A stretch of 64,000 bases of DNA. Origin: Commensalibacter melissae (lineage in GTDB: Bacteria > Pseudomonadota > Alphaproteobacteria > Acetobacterales > Acetobacteraceae). Below the pieces are notes generated by a model. That model did no database searches. It saw only the letters and a list, made by a program, of their open reading frames with translations, and was not told the origin of the DNA. The DNA lies in NCBI RefSeq assembly GCF_003691365.1, contig NZ_CP033087.1, positions 1,192,501-1,256,500 on the forward strand. The letters are read 5' to 3'. Within the stretch, counting starts at the first letter, position 1; the number at the start of each line of letters is the position of its first letter. Made by a program: the position numbers and the translations under genes. Positions 53,582 through 61,291 of this stretch are shown piece after piece.

Positions 53582-55084
53582 TCAGTCCAGTTTAGGATGT
53601 TGATCAATCAGTATCTGTCTACGTCGTTCCAAATCTGCAATTTTTTCATCAATTTCCTCAACTTTTTGCTCTATCGTATCAAAATGTTCTGATAAAATTT
53701 CTTTGGCTTCATTACGATCGGAAGCTGTTGGTGTTTCACCTCTTAAGGGTTTATTGGCCGTTTCAGGCATTCGTATTCCTGTCCACAGTCCTATTAATGA
53801 AATACCCATCAAATAAAATGCAGGCATATTTAAGTTATGCGTTGCTTCAACCATCCATGCCACAATTGTTGGTGTCATGCCTGCGATTAAAATCGAAATA
53901 TTAAAAGCAATCGCCAATGCGCTATAACGAATTTGAGTTGGAAAAATAGCTGGCAGGATTGAAGCCATCACACCGATAAAACAATTCAATAATATGGCAA
54001 GAATTAATAAACCAATAAATATAAAACCGACTGAATTGGTTTGAATCATCAAAAAGGCAGGATAAGATAATAAAAAAAGTCCAGTGCTACCCCCCAATAT
54101 AAAAGGACGCCGTCCAATTTTATCACTTGTCATTCCAATTATAGGCTGAACAAATAACATACCAACCATTACGGCAATAATAATCAGTACGCCGTGATTT
54201 TCTGAATAATGCAAATTATGTGAAAGATAACTCGGCATATAAGTCAAAAGAACATAATACGTCACGTTGGTAACAATTACTATTCCAACACATATCATTA
54301 AACTTTTCCAATATTTACCGGCCACTTCCCGATATGATAGCTTGGGTGAATTTCTGAGGTTTACCTTACTTTCAGCCTCCATGTCCTCGACATGCTTTTG
54401 AAAGGCTGGTGTTTCCTCCAATTCATGACGCAAATATAATCCTATTGCTCCCAAAGGAAGGGCTAAAAAGAAAGGAATACGCCATCCCCATCTCTCAAAC
54501 TGCACATCAGAAATCATGCTGGATATCAAAACAACAACACCCGCCCCAATTACAAACCCTGCGATGGATCCGAAATCAAGCCAACTTCCCATTAATCCAC
54601 GTTTACGATCAGGGGAATATTCCGCGACAAAAATTGCGGCACCGGAATATTCTCCACCTACTGAAAACCCCTGTACAAGCTTTGCAATCAATAATAAGAC
54701 CGGGGACATAATACCAATGGATTGATAACTTGGGATTAATCCAATACTACAAGTACCCAAGGACATTATGATTATAGTTATCGCCAGGATTTTTTGTCTT
54801 CCGTATCGATCCCCCAAAACACCACAAACTATTCCCCCCAATGGACGAACAAGAAAAGGAACAGAAAAAGTCCCCAATGAGGCAATCATTTGAACACTTG
54901 GTGAAGCATCAGGAAAAAAAACCTTACCCAATACAAAGGCCAAAAATCCATAAACCCCAAAATCGAACCATTCCATTGCATTTCCAAGTGCGGCTGCAGT
55001 TATGGCTTTTTTTAATTTGTCATCATCGATAATGGTGATGTCATTAATATTCATTGGTTTATATATTTTTTTTGCTGGCCTCAT
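53582..55084 (-). CDS. MFS transporter, metabolite:H+ symporter family (ProP-like)
   Basis: A 12-helix major facilitator of about 500 residues. The start AALGNAMEWFDFGVYGFLAFVLG, the loop GVLGDRYGRQKILAITIIIMSLGT and GFSVGGEYSGAAIFVAEYSPDRKRG are typical of the ProP/KgtP/ShiA subfamily. A C-terminal heptad-like coiled coil (SEHFDTIEQKVEEIDEKIAD to RRRQ) resembles the osmosensory tail of ProP, so uptake of proline/betaine-type osmolytes is plausible but unproven. The ATG at 55084 has AAGGA seven bases upstream and is preferred over an upstream TTG. Confidence 0.88.
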   Translation of the reverse strand: MRPAKKIYKPMNINDITIIDDDKLKKAITAAALGNAMEWFDFGVYGFLAFVLGKVFFPDASPSVQMIASLGTFSVPFLVRPLGGIVCGVLGDRYGRQKILAITIIIMSLGTCSIGLIPSYQSIGIMSPVLLLIAKLVQGFSVGGEYSGAAIFVAEYSPDRKRGLMGSWLDFGSIAGFVIGAGVVVLISSMISDVQFERWGWRIPFFLALPLGAIGLYLRHELEETPAFQKHVEDMEAESKVNLRNSPKLSYREVAGKYWKSLMICVGIVIVTNVTYYVLLTYMPSYLSHNLHYSENHGVLIIIAVMVGMLFVQPIIGMTSDKIGRRPFILGGSTGLFLLSYPAFLMIQTNSVGFIFIGLLILAILLNCFIGVMASILPAIFPTQIRYSALAIAFNISILIAGMTPTIVAWMVEATHNLNMPAFYLMGISLIGLWTGIRMPETANKPLRGETPTASDRNEAKEILSEHFDTIEQKVEEIDEKIADLERRRQILIDQHPKLD

Positions 55085-55181
55085 TAATATTTCCTTCAAA
55101 AGTATAATTTATCTTCATAAATCAATTTTTTTTATTTTTTAAATTTTTAATTTTTTTTGATTTTAACAAGATTTAAACATT

Positions 55182-55688
55182 TTAAGGAAAATCTGTCCTT
55201 TCATAATCATATTGATCAACAAGCTTTCTTAATGGATCAAAAGCACTATCATTACAATCTTTTACAAATATCTTGCTTTCATTCTCATTGATGACTTCAT
55301 AAAATATCTTGTTATTCCAATCCGCCTGGCTGATCCCAAGCCACAATACCAAAGTGAAAGGGTGAGGTTTTTCATGTTCAGGTTTGTTAATATAATAGTT
55401 TTTGTCCAGATCACGATTAAACTGAATTTCGACATCCCCGGTGGATGGCGGGTTCTGATGTAATGGTCCCCAACCTTTTAGATTGGATTTTATCCATTTC
55501 TTAACCGATTCAAGCTCTGAAGGTGTTAAACTACGTTTTTTGTGCAAGGGCCCAACAACAAGTTCTGCATTGACTATCGGTGGAAAAGTAACAGGTTGAA
55601 TTTTATCCCTCACCGAAAGCCATATGATCATCACAATGGTAAGACAAACGATTAATACAAGGGTTAAAATTATATTTTGCTTTCTCAT
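55182..55688 (-). CDS. Membrane-anchored periplasmic protein of unknown function
   Basis: A 168-residue protein I do not recognise. It has a short basic N-terminus, one hydrophobic segment (about 6-26), then a soluble, probably periplasmic domain. Features are SLTPSELESVKKWIKSNLKGWGPL, FTLVLWLGISQADW and an acidic, Tyr-containing C-terminus. It follows the DegT aminotransferase gene by 4 bp and is therefore probably cotranscribed with the nucleotide-sugar genes. A glycan-related role is only suggested by location. Confidence 0.7.
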   Translation of the reverse strand: MRKQNIILTLVLIVCLTIVMIIWLSVRDKIQPVTFPPIVNAELVVGPLHKKRSLTPSELESVKKWIKSNLKGWGPLHQNPPSTGDVEIQFNRDLDKNYYINKPEHEKPHPFTLVLWLGISQADWNNKIFYEVINENESKIFVKDCNDSAFDPLRKLVDQYDYERTDFP

Positions 55689-55692
55689 TCTT

Positions 55693-56832
55693 TTATTTTT
55701 TTACTTTTAAAACTGCTTGAATAACACGGTTAACCTGAGCATTCGAAAGTTCTGGATGAATAGGTAATGCCAAAATCCGTTTGGAAACTTCCTCTGATAC
55801 TGACAAATATGTTCCATCATGATAGGAGTGATAGGCAGGTTGTAAATGCAATGGTAAGGGATAATAAATGGCCGAGGGAATATTTTCAGCCTTTAACGTA
55901 TCTTGTACAAATTTGCGTTCTGCTTCATCACTTAATAGAATTGAATAAATTGCCCAGGCACTTTTACTATTTAATACCCGAGTAGGTATTTTTACACAAG
56001 ACAAAAGCGCGGCATCGTATAAAGTTGCAATTTCTTCTCTTCTTACAAGCTCCTCTTCAAGATAACCGAATTTGGCCAACAATATTGCTGCCTGTATCGT
56101 ATCCAAACGTCCATTTATTCCCGTTCGCAAAACCTGATAACGTGTCTGTCCTTCGCCATGCGAACGCAACGAGCGATAAAGTTCAAACTTTTCTAAACTG
56201 TTTGTAAAAATTGCACCACCATCCCCATAGGCTCCAAAAGGTTTGGATGGAAAAAATGAGGTGATCGTGGCATCTGCCTGACTTCCCAGTTTCTTTCCAT
56301 GATATTGACCACCAAAGGACTGAGCACAATCATCCAACAAAAATAAATTTTCATCTTTAGCAATCTGGCATAATTCATTCCATGGCGCAGGCTGTCCAAA
56401 AAGATCTACCCCAATAATGGCTTTAGGTTTTAATTTATTTTCTTTTTTAACCTTATCAATTGCACTTTTGAGATTAATTGGATCAATTTGAAAAGTTTCA
56501 GGATTAATATCAACAAAAATGGGAGTTGCACCCAGCAATAATGGAACCTCAGCTGTTGCTGTATAGGTAAATGCAGGTAAAAATACAGCATCCCCTCTTC
56601 CAACATTTTCACCCATTAACGCAATCTGGATTGCATCTGTTCCAGATGAAACCCCTATACAATATGAAACACCGACATATTCCGCCAAACGATCTTCAAG
56701 TTCCTGAACTTCAGGTCCTAAAATAAACTTTCCATGTGAAAAAACCTTGTCTATACGATCTTTTAAAATCTTTCCTATACGTGCCTGTTGTTTGTTCAAA
56801 TCTAAAAATAATATCGGATCATTCATATTCAC
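55693..56832 (-). CDS. DegT/DnrJ/EryC1/StrS family sugar aminotransferase
   Basis: A PLP-dependent aminotransferase of 379 residues that typically aminates a keto group of a nucleotide-linked sugar. It shows GVSSGTDAIQIAL, FLPAFTYTATAEVPLLLGATPIFVDI, LLDDCAQSFGGQYHGKKLG (Asp that contacts PLP) and the Schiff-base lysine K197 in TSFFPSKPFGAYGDGGAIFT. It lies 51 bp after a WbpM/PglF-like dehydratase gene, whose 4-keto product would be a natural substrate. PglE/WbpE-like specificity is inference. Confidence 0.93.
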   Translation of the reverse strand: MNMNDPILFLDLNKQQARIGKILKDRIDKVFSHGKFILGPEVQELEDRLAEYVGVSYCIGVSSGTDAIQIALMGENVGRGDAVFLPAFTYTATAEVPLLLGATPIFVDINPETFQIDPINLKSAIDKVKKENKLKPKAIIGVDLFGQPAPWNELCQIAKDENLFLLDDCAQSFGGQYHGKKLGSQADATITSFFPSKPFGAYGDGGAIFTNSLEKFELYRSLRSHGEGQTRYQVLRTGINGRLDTIQAAILLAKFGYLEEELVRREEIATLYDAALLSCVKIPTRVLNSKSAWAIYSILLSDEAERKFVQDTLKAENIPSAIYYPLPLHLQPAYHSYHDGTYLSVSEEVSKRILALPIHPELSNAQVNRVIQAVLKVKK

Positions 56833-56883
56833 CTCTAGTATAATTTTTTAAATTATCTTATTCGATTTTTTGATTTCGTTCAT

Positions 56884-58848
56884 TTAATTCGACAAATGTA
56901 TAAATTCAGGCACTAATTTCTGCACATATGTTATTGCCTCAACAACATCATTATTATCACATGCATATCTAATCCGATCGATATATTCCGTAACCACCTT
57001 GATATCCATACCTTTGGGCGTTGCCATCAATAAACCGTCATGATCAGTTGGAACTGGGGCTTCACGACCATAAAATAATTCCTCAAATAATTTTTCACCA
57101 GGTTTTGCTCCGGTAAATTCTATGACTATGTCCTCATCCGGTTTTAACCCGGCAAGGCGAATCATCTGACGTGCCAAATCCAGAATTTTTATGGGTTTTC
57201 CCATATCAAGTACAAAAATGCCCCCCTGATGCAACATCTCATCCGTTTTGTCTCCATTCCCAAATCTTATTGTTGCTCTTACGCTAGCCTGTAAAACCAA
57301 CCCTACCGCTTCTGGAATAGTCATAAAATAGCGTTGCATATTTGGATCGGTAACCGTCAAAGGTCCTCCATGACTCAACTGACGCTTGAACAGGGGAACA
57401 ACAGATCCTGTTGAGCCAAGAACATTTCCAAACCTTACCGTAATGAATCGCATTTTGCTCATACCCAACCATTCAAAGCCCTGATTTTTCTTTTCAGGAT
57501 CATGGTCACGAATGGTTTTATCGAGAGACTGACAATACATTTCTGCAATTCGTTTTGAAACGCCCATAAAGCTTGAGGGATTAACCGCTTTATCAGTTGA
57601 TATCATGATAAATGCCTGTGTCCCGCATTTAACAGCAGCATCAGCCACAACACGCGTGCCAATAATATTTGTTAAAAATCCCTCGATTGGATTATTCTCG
57701 ATTGTAAATACATGTTTCAAAGCTGCAGCATGAAAGACCAAATCTGGTTTATATTTTTGAAAGAGGGAATTCACTCTTTTCTTTTCTCGTATATTGATTA
57801 AGATCGTTTCCCTTAAACCTGCAAAATTACTTTCCGATAATTCAATATTTATCTTCCATAGTGCATATTCGCTTTGATCAAGCAACAATAATAATTTAGG
57901 GGATAAATCAGCAACTTGCCGAACCAATTCTGATCCTATACTTCCTCCCGCACCTGTAATGGCAACGACTTTGTCCTTTATCATTTCAGCCATGCCAGCA
58001 CGATCCAAGACAATCTGTGGCCTGTTCAATAATTCATCAAGAGCAATCGGTTTCAATTCTAAATTGGCGGCAGGTGATAAATGGGTAATTACTGGTGTTC
58101 TCTGAACATCAATATTCCATTTACCCGCAATTGCTAAAAAATCCCGCAATTGCTCCCCTCTTAATTCTTGACCAATAATCACGAATAAAGAAGGTAATTT
58201 TTTTTGTTCATCAAGCTGTGTCAGTATGACAGAAAAATCATCCAAACTTCCTAAAATGGGAATATTATGAATACGATGCCCTTTTCTATTCTGACGAAAA
58301 GAGATCAGTCCCATAACCGATAATACGTTTGAATGATCAAGCCGTATAGCCCGCATAAACAGATCAATATCTGCATCATTTCCAACAATGATAATTTTTC
58401 TTTTTTTATTGAAATAATTTCTAAATGCTTCTGAAGATAAAATCCGGTAACCTATTCTACCACCGCCCATTAATAGCAAAAGAACCATTGCATAAATAAA
58501 CGGAAATGTCACGGAAGGTAATGGATATCCGGTTACATACAATAAACAGGTGAATAATATCGCACTGCCTACAGATGCAGCGGCTATATTTAACAAATCT
58601 GCTATCCCGGAAAAACGCCAATATTGTTGTGGAATATGAAATGGTATTCCACTAACCAGCAAGGTCAATACACCACCCGTTAAAAACCATAATGGATGGA
58701 TAAACCCGCCCTGTGGATCAGAAAGCCAACGTGCCAATGGAGCGGCAATGGCTGCCAACAGACCATCCATAAAAATATTGATAGCAATACGATTAAATAT
58801 CTTTTTTTGTTGGCTAGAAATAGTTACATTAGGCTGTTGCAAAATCAC
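56884..58848 (-). CDS. UDP-sugar 4,6-dehydratase, CapD/WbpM/PglF family
   Basis: A 654-residue inner-membrane protein. Four N-terminal membrane segments (about 25-140) and a first Rossmann-like domain (about 150-265) precede a catalytic SDR domain. That domain has GAGGSIGSELVRQ at 299-311, ISTDKAVNPSSFMGVSKR (Met and Lys in place of the usual SDR Tyr-Lys pair) and VRFGNVLGSTGSVVPLF. Family members convert UDP-GlcNAc to a 4-keto-6-deoxy sugar for bacillosamine or QuiNAc/FucNAc glycans. It is divergent from a glycan-initiating transferase and upstream of the aminotransferase. Confidence 0.93.
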   Translation of the reverse strand: MILQQPNVTISSQQKKIFNRIAINIFMDGLLAAIAAPLARWLSDPQGGFIHPLWFLTGGVLTLLVSGIPFHIPQQYWRFSGIADLLNIAAASVGSAILFTCLLYVTGYPLPSVTFPFIYAMVLLLLMGGGRIGYRILSSEAFRNYFNKKRKIIIVGNDADIDLFMRAIRLDHSNVLSVMGLISFRQNRKGHRIHNIPILGSLDDFSVILTQLDEQKKLPSLFVIIGQELRGEQLRDFLAIAGKWNIDVQRTPVITHLSPAANLELKPIALDELLNRPQIVLDRAGMAEMIKDKVVAITGAGGSIGSELVRQVADLSPKLLLLLDQSEYALWKINIELSESNFAGLRETILINIREKKRVNSLFQKYKPDLVFHAAALKHVFTIENNPIEGFLTNIIGTRVVADAAVKCGTQAFIMISTDKAVNPSSFMGVSKRIAEMYCQSLDKTIRDHDPEKKNQGFEWLGMSKMRFITVRFGNVLGSTGSVVPLFKRQLSHGGPLTVTDPNMQRYFMTIPEAVGLVLQASVRATIRFGNGDKTDEMLHQGGIFVLDMGKPIKILDLARQMIRLAGLKPDEDIVIEFTGAKPGEKLFEELFYGREAPVPTDHDGLLMATPKGMDIKVVTEYIDRIRYACDNNDVVEAITYVQKLVPEFIHLSN

Positions 58849-58905
58849 TTTTCCATTTAAATAATGTAGAATAACTTTATTTAATTACATTACATTTAAA
58901 AAACA

Positions 58906-59940
58906 ATGAACTCTGTAAACTATAAATATTTGTTACTTATCTGGCTTATCTCCAATACACTATTATCCGCAACAATTGTGAAATATGTTGCCTCAGTTGG
59001 TATTATGGATAATCCAAACCAACGGAGTTCTCATACATTTCCAATACCAAAAGGCGGTGGGATAGGTATCATTTCCGCCTTTTTAACTGCCAATATAAGT
59101 TTTATTTACTTATTTAACCAGCATTATTCTTTATCAATCATAGGTTTATTATCAACCATTACATTCATATCATTATTTTCGTGGCTGGACGATATCAAAC
59201 AATGGTCAGCCTTATCCAAACTGGCAATTCAGTTTATTGCATCCATAAGTGTTTGTATTTTTGTCTTTCCAGCCTCTTTCTTAGAAAGCCATTTATATTT
59301 GCTTCCTTTTTTTATAATCTGGCTTGTTTATATAACTAATGCTTATAATTTTATGGATGGTTTAAACGGTTTGGCTGCTGGAGTTGCCGCAATCTGCTGC
59401 CTGTTTATTTATTTTTATAGCACAAATCTGGAAAATAAAATTTTTGCATTATCCCTGTTGACTGGATTGCTCGGTTTTCTTCCTTTTAATTTCCCAAAAG
59501 CTGAAATTTTTATGGGAGATGTCGGCAGTCAAGCTTGCGGTTTGATATTGGCCTCTTTTGCCATTATTCCCTTAGGCACAGCGATCAACGCAAACTTTGT
59601 CACCTTAATTTCTCAAAATATAATAATATTTTTTCTTTTGTTTGGTTTCATTTTTGATGTGACTTTTACATTAATACGTAGAATAATTAACAAGGAACCT
59701 TATTTACAAGCACATCGCAGCCATTTATATCAAATGGCCCATCGCAGTCATATTTCTCCGATTTTAATCACGTTTATAGAATGTTTATTTTGCATTTGGG
59801 GTGGTTTTTTATTCTATCTATTCCCCCTTATTTCATTGCAAAACATTGAACTCGCGTGCTCGCTACTGATTTTGCCTCAACTTATCTGGACTTTATTCAT
59901 TCTTTACAAAACACAGTCTTTAAATATAAAAAAATGGTAA
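58906..59940 (+). CDS. Glycosyltransferase family 4, WecA/WbpL-like
   Basis: Transfers a sugar-1-phosphate from a UDP-sugar to undecaprenyl phosphate, starting a lipid-linked glycan. The 344-residue polytopic protein has about ten membrane segments. The motifs are HTFPIPKGGGIGII, SWLDDIKQWSALSKLAIQ (Asp-Asp), YNFMDGLNGLAAG, KAEIFMGDVGSQACG and the cytoplasmic His loop QAHRSHLYQMAHRSH. It begins 57 bp from the divergent dehydratase gene and probably works on the same sugar. A hairpin overlaps its stop. Confidence 0.92.
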   Translation: MNSVNYKYLLLIWLISNTLLSATIVKYVASVGIMDNPNQRSSHTFPIPKGGGIGIISAFLTANISFIYLFNQHYSLSIIGLLSTITFISLFSWLDDIKQWSALSKLAIQFIASISVCIFVFPASFLESHLYLLPFFIIWLVYITNAYNFMDGLNGLAAGVAAICCLFIYFYSTNLENKIFALSLLTGLLGFLPFNFPKAEIFMGDVGSQACGLILASFAIIPLGTAINANFVTLISQNIIIFFLLFGFIFDVTFTLIRRIINKEPYLQAHRSHLYQMAHRSHISPILITFIECLFCIWGGFLFYLFPLISLQNIELACSLLILPQLIWTLFILYKTQSLNIKKW

Positions 59941-59965
59941 CTGTATGATATCCAGTTACCATTTT
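59931..59965. terminator. Terminator overlapping the end of the WecA/WbpL-like gene
   Basis: Perfect 13-bp inverted repeat aaaatggtaactg / cagttaccatttt with a 9-nt loop. The left arm covers the stop codon of the transferase gene. The signal also serves the convergent secreted-protein gene. Confidence 0.8.
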
Positions 59966-59981
59966 CCAAAAATTCAAACAA

Positions 59982-60581
59982 CTATTTTTTCATTTTATCT
60001 AGTTGTTCACCATTTAATTCATCTGCAGTCATATGACTTTTATTTGCAGATTTTTTAATGTTTTTTTCTTTCTGCTTGTCAGCTTCAGCTGCTTTTTGCA
60101 AATGTTTATCAACAAATTTAATTTCAAAACCTGCAGGTGCACCGGCCAATCTTCCGCCAACAGTGTTTGTATCCATTTTAATGATAACATTCTTTGCATT
60201 TTTTAGATTTCCAGCCCCTACACCAACACCAGCTGTGGCTTCACCCGTAGCGGCAGCATATTTTCCAGCAAAATCATATATATTTTTTAACTGAAAAACA
60301 CGTCCTGTTGCTTGAGATTTTGAAAAACCTAATGCAACAACATCACCACCCTTTATCTTGAACTTGTAAACATGTCCTCTATAATGAAGAATACCATCTC
60401 CCCAAGTATAACCAACGCCTAAATCTGCTGAATGAAAGGTCATAGTCACCGTACCTACGGATTTTTCAGAAGATGCAGCAGCTTGGTGAACACGTTTGTG
60501 ATGATTGGCCGCAAATATTGGATTAATTAAAAAAGACGATCCAATCAGAGTGGCGGCAAAGAGTAAGTTATTATTTTTCAT
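59982..60581 (-). CDS. Secreted protein of unknown function
   Basis: A 199-residue protein with a clear signal peptide ending in PIFAA. A predicted beta-rich domain has VGYTWGDGILHYRGHVYKFKI, ATGRVFQLKNIYDFAGKYAA and a Gly/Ala-rich GEATAGVGVGAGNLKNAKNVII. A charged, Lys-rich helical tail (about 155-199) follows. The pattern recalls an unnamed family of exported proteins in several proteobacteria, but I cannot name it. It appears monocistronic, between the glycan module terminator and the MarR gene. Confidence 0.75.
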   Translation of the reverse strand: MKNNNLLFAATLIGSSFLINPIFAANHHKRVHQAAASSEKSVGTVTMTFHSADLGVGYTWGDGILHYRGHVYKFKIKGGDVVALGFSKSQATGRVFQLKNIYDFAGKYAAATGEATAGVGVGAGNLKNAKNVIIKMDTNTVGGRLAGAPAGFEIKFVDKHLQKAAEADKQKEKNIKKSANKSHMTADELNGEQLDKMKK

Positions 60582-60678
60582 TATGATTTCCCCAAATAGT
60601 TTCTGTACTATAATAACACTTACCTGGAAATAAATAAATATATTAAACTACATTCTCATTTTGGGTATTAAATAAAAA

Positions 60679-60703
60679 AGCAGTTATTGAATTAATAACT
60701 GCT
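60679..60703 (-). terminator. Terminator of the MarR gene
   Basis: Perfect 10-bp stem agcagttatt / aataactgct with a 5-nt loop. On the minus strand it is followed by a T-rich run, a canonical rho-independent terminator downstream of the regulator gene. Confidence 0.85.
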
Positions 60704-60739
60704 CTTACAACATATATAGTAATTGTTATATAACCATTA

Positions 60740-61084
60740 TTATTGCTTCACAGCTTCGCTCATAATGGATTGAATATTCTGCAAATATTCATAACCTTCT
60801 TCTGTACGCTGCACTAATACAGAGCGACGATCCATAGGGTCTGTTTTTCTACCTAGCAAATTGAGTTCTTCCAATCGATCCAGAGCTCTTGTGATAGCTG
60901 GTTTTGAAACTCTTAGAGCCGCTGCCAATCCACGAACAGTCTGAACTGTTTCATTCAAATAACAAATCAAGAAAACAGCCAATTGACGTGCTGACAAGTC
61001 AGGTTTATCCTGACGTACCATTGTCGTGATTGTATTCTGGAGAATAACAATCTGTTGTTCAAAAGGGATTTTTTTAGAAGTCAT
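60740..61084 (-). CDS. MarR family transcriptional regulator
   Basis: A 114-residue winged-helix protein, short for the family. The recognition helix region is TVRGLAAALRVSKPAITRALDRLEELNLLGRK and the wing is TDPMDRRSVLVQRTEEG, a clear MarR signature. It likely acts as a dimer. The start is preceded by AAAGG. A perfect 22-bp palindrome lies about 100 bp upstream over a TATAAT box, suggesting autoregulation. The neighbouring permease gene, upstream on the same strand, could also be a target. Confidence 0.9.
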   Translation of the reverse strand: MTSKKIPFEQQIVILQNTITTMVRQDKPDLSARQLAVFLICYLNETVQTVRGLAAALRVSKPAITRALDRLEELNLLGRKTDPMDRRSVLVQRTEEGYEYLQNIQSIMSEAVKQ

Positions 61085-61176
61085 TTTATAACCTTTGAAT
61101 AATTACTTACATATAACGTTGTGTCAGTTAAACAAATGAGTATTATGACTTAAAATATCAACCTTCTCTACAAAAA

Positions 61177-61205
61177 ATTATAACAAATTAATTACAATTA
61201 ATTTG
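61177..61205 (-). promoter_or_regulatory. Probable MarR operator and -10 box
   Basis: Arms CAAATTAATT (61184-61193) and AATTAATTTG (61196-61205) are separated by AC, a perfect 22-bp inverted repeat. A minus-strand TATAAT (61182-61177) adjoins it. The -35 would fall within the palindrome, so a bound dimer would block the regulator's own promoter. Confidence 0.55.
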
Positions 61206-61282
61206 ACACACCAAAAAAACATAGGAAAAGTAATAAAAATTTCTCATTGAAAAATTAGTTTATTAAGATTTAAGCTTTATTT

Positions 61283-61290
61283 ACCTCCTT
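61283..61290 (-). other. Orphan perfect Shine-Dalgarno sequence
   Basis: AAGGAGGT occurs one base after the permease stop on the minus strand, but no ATG, GTG or TTG lies at a usable distance and stop codons follow in all frames soon after. It may be a relic of a lost downstream gene or a chance match. Confidence 0.35.
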
Positions 61291-61291
61291 T

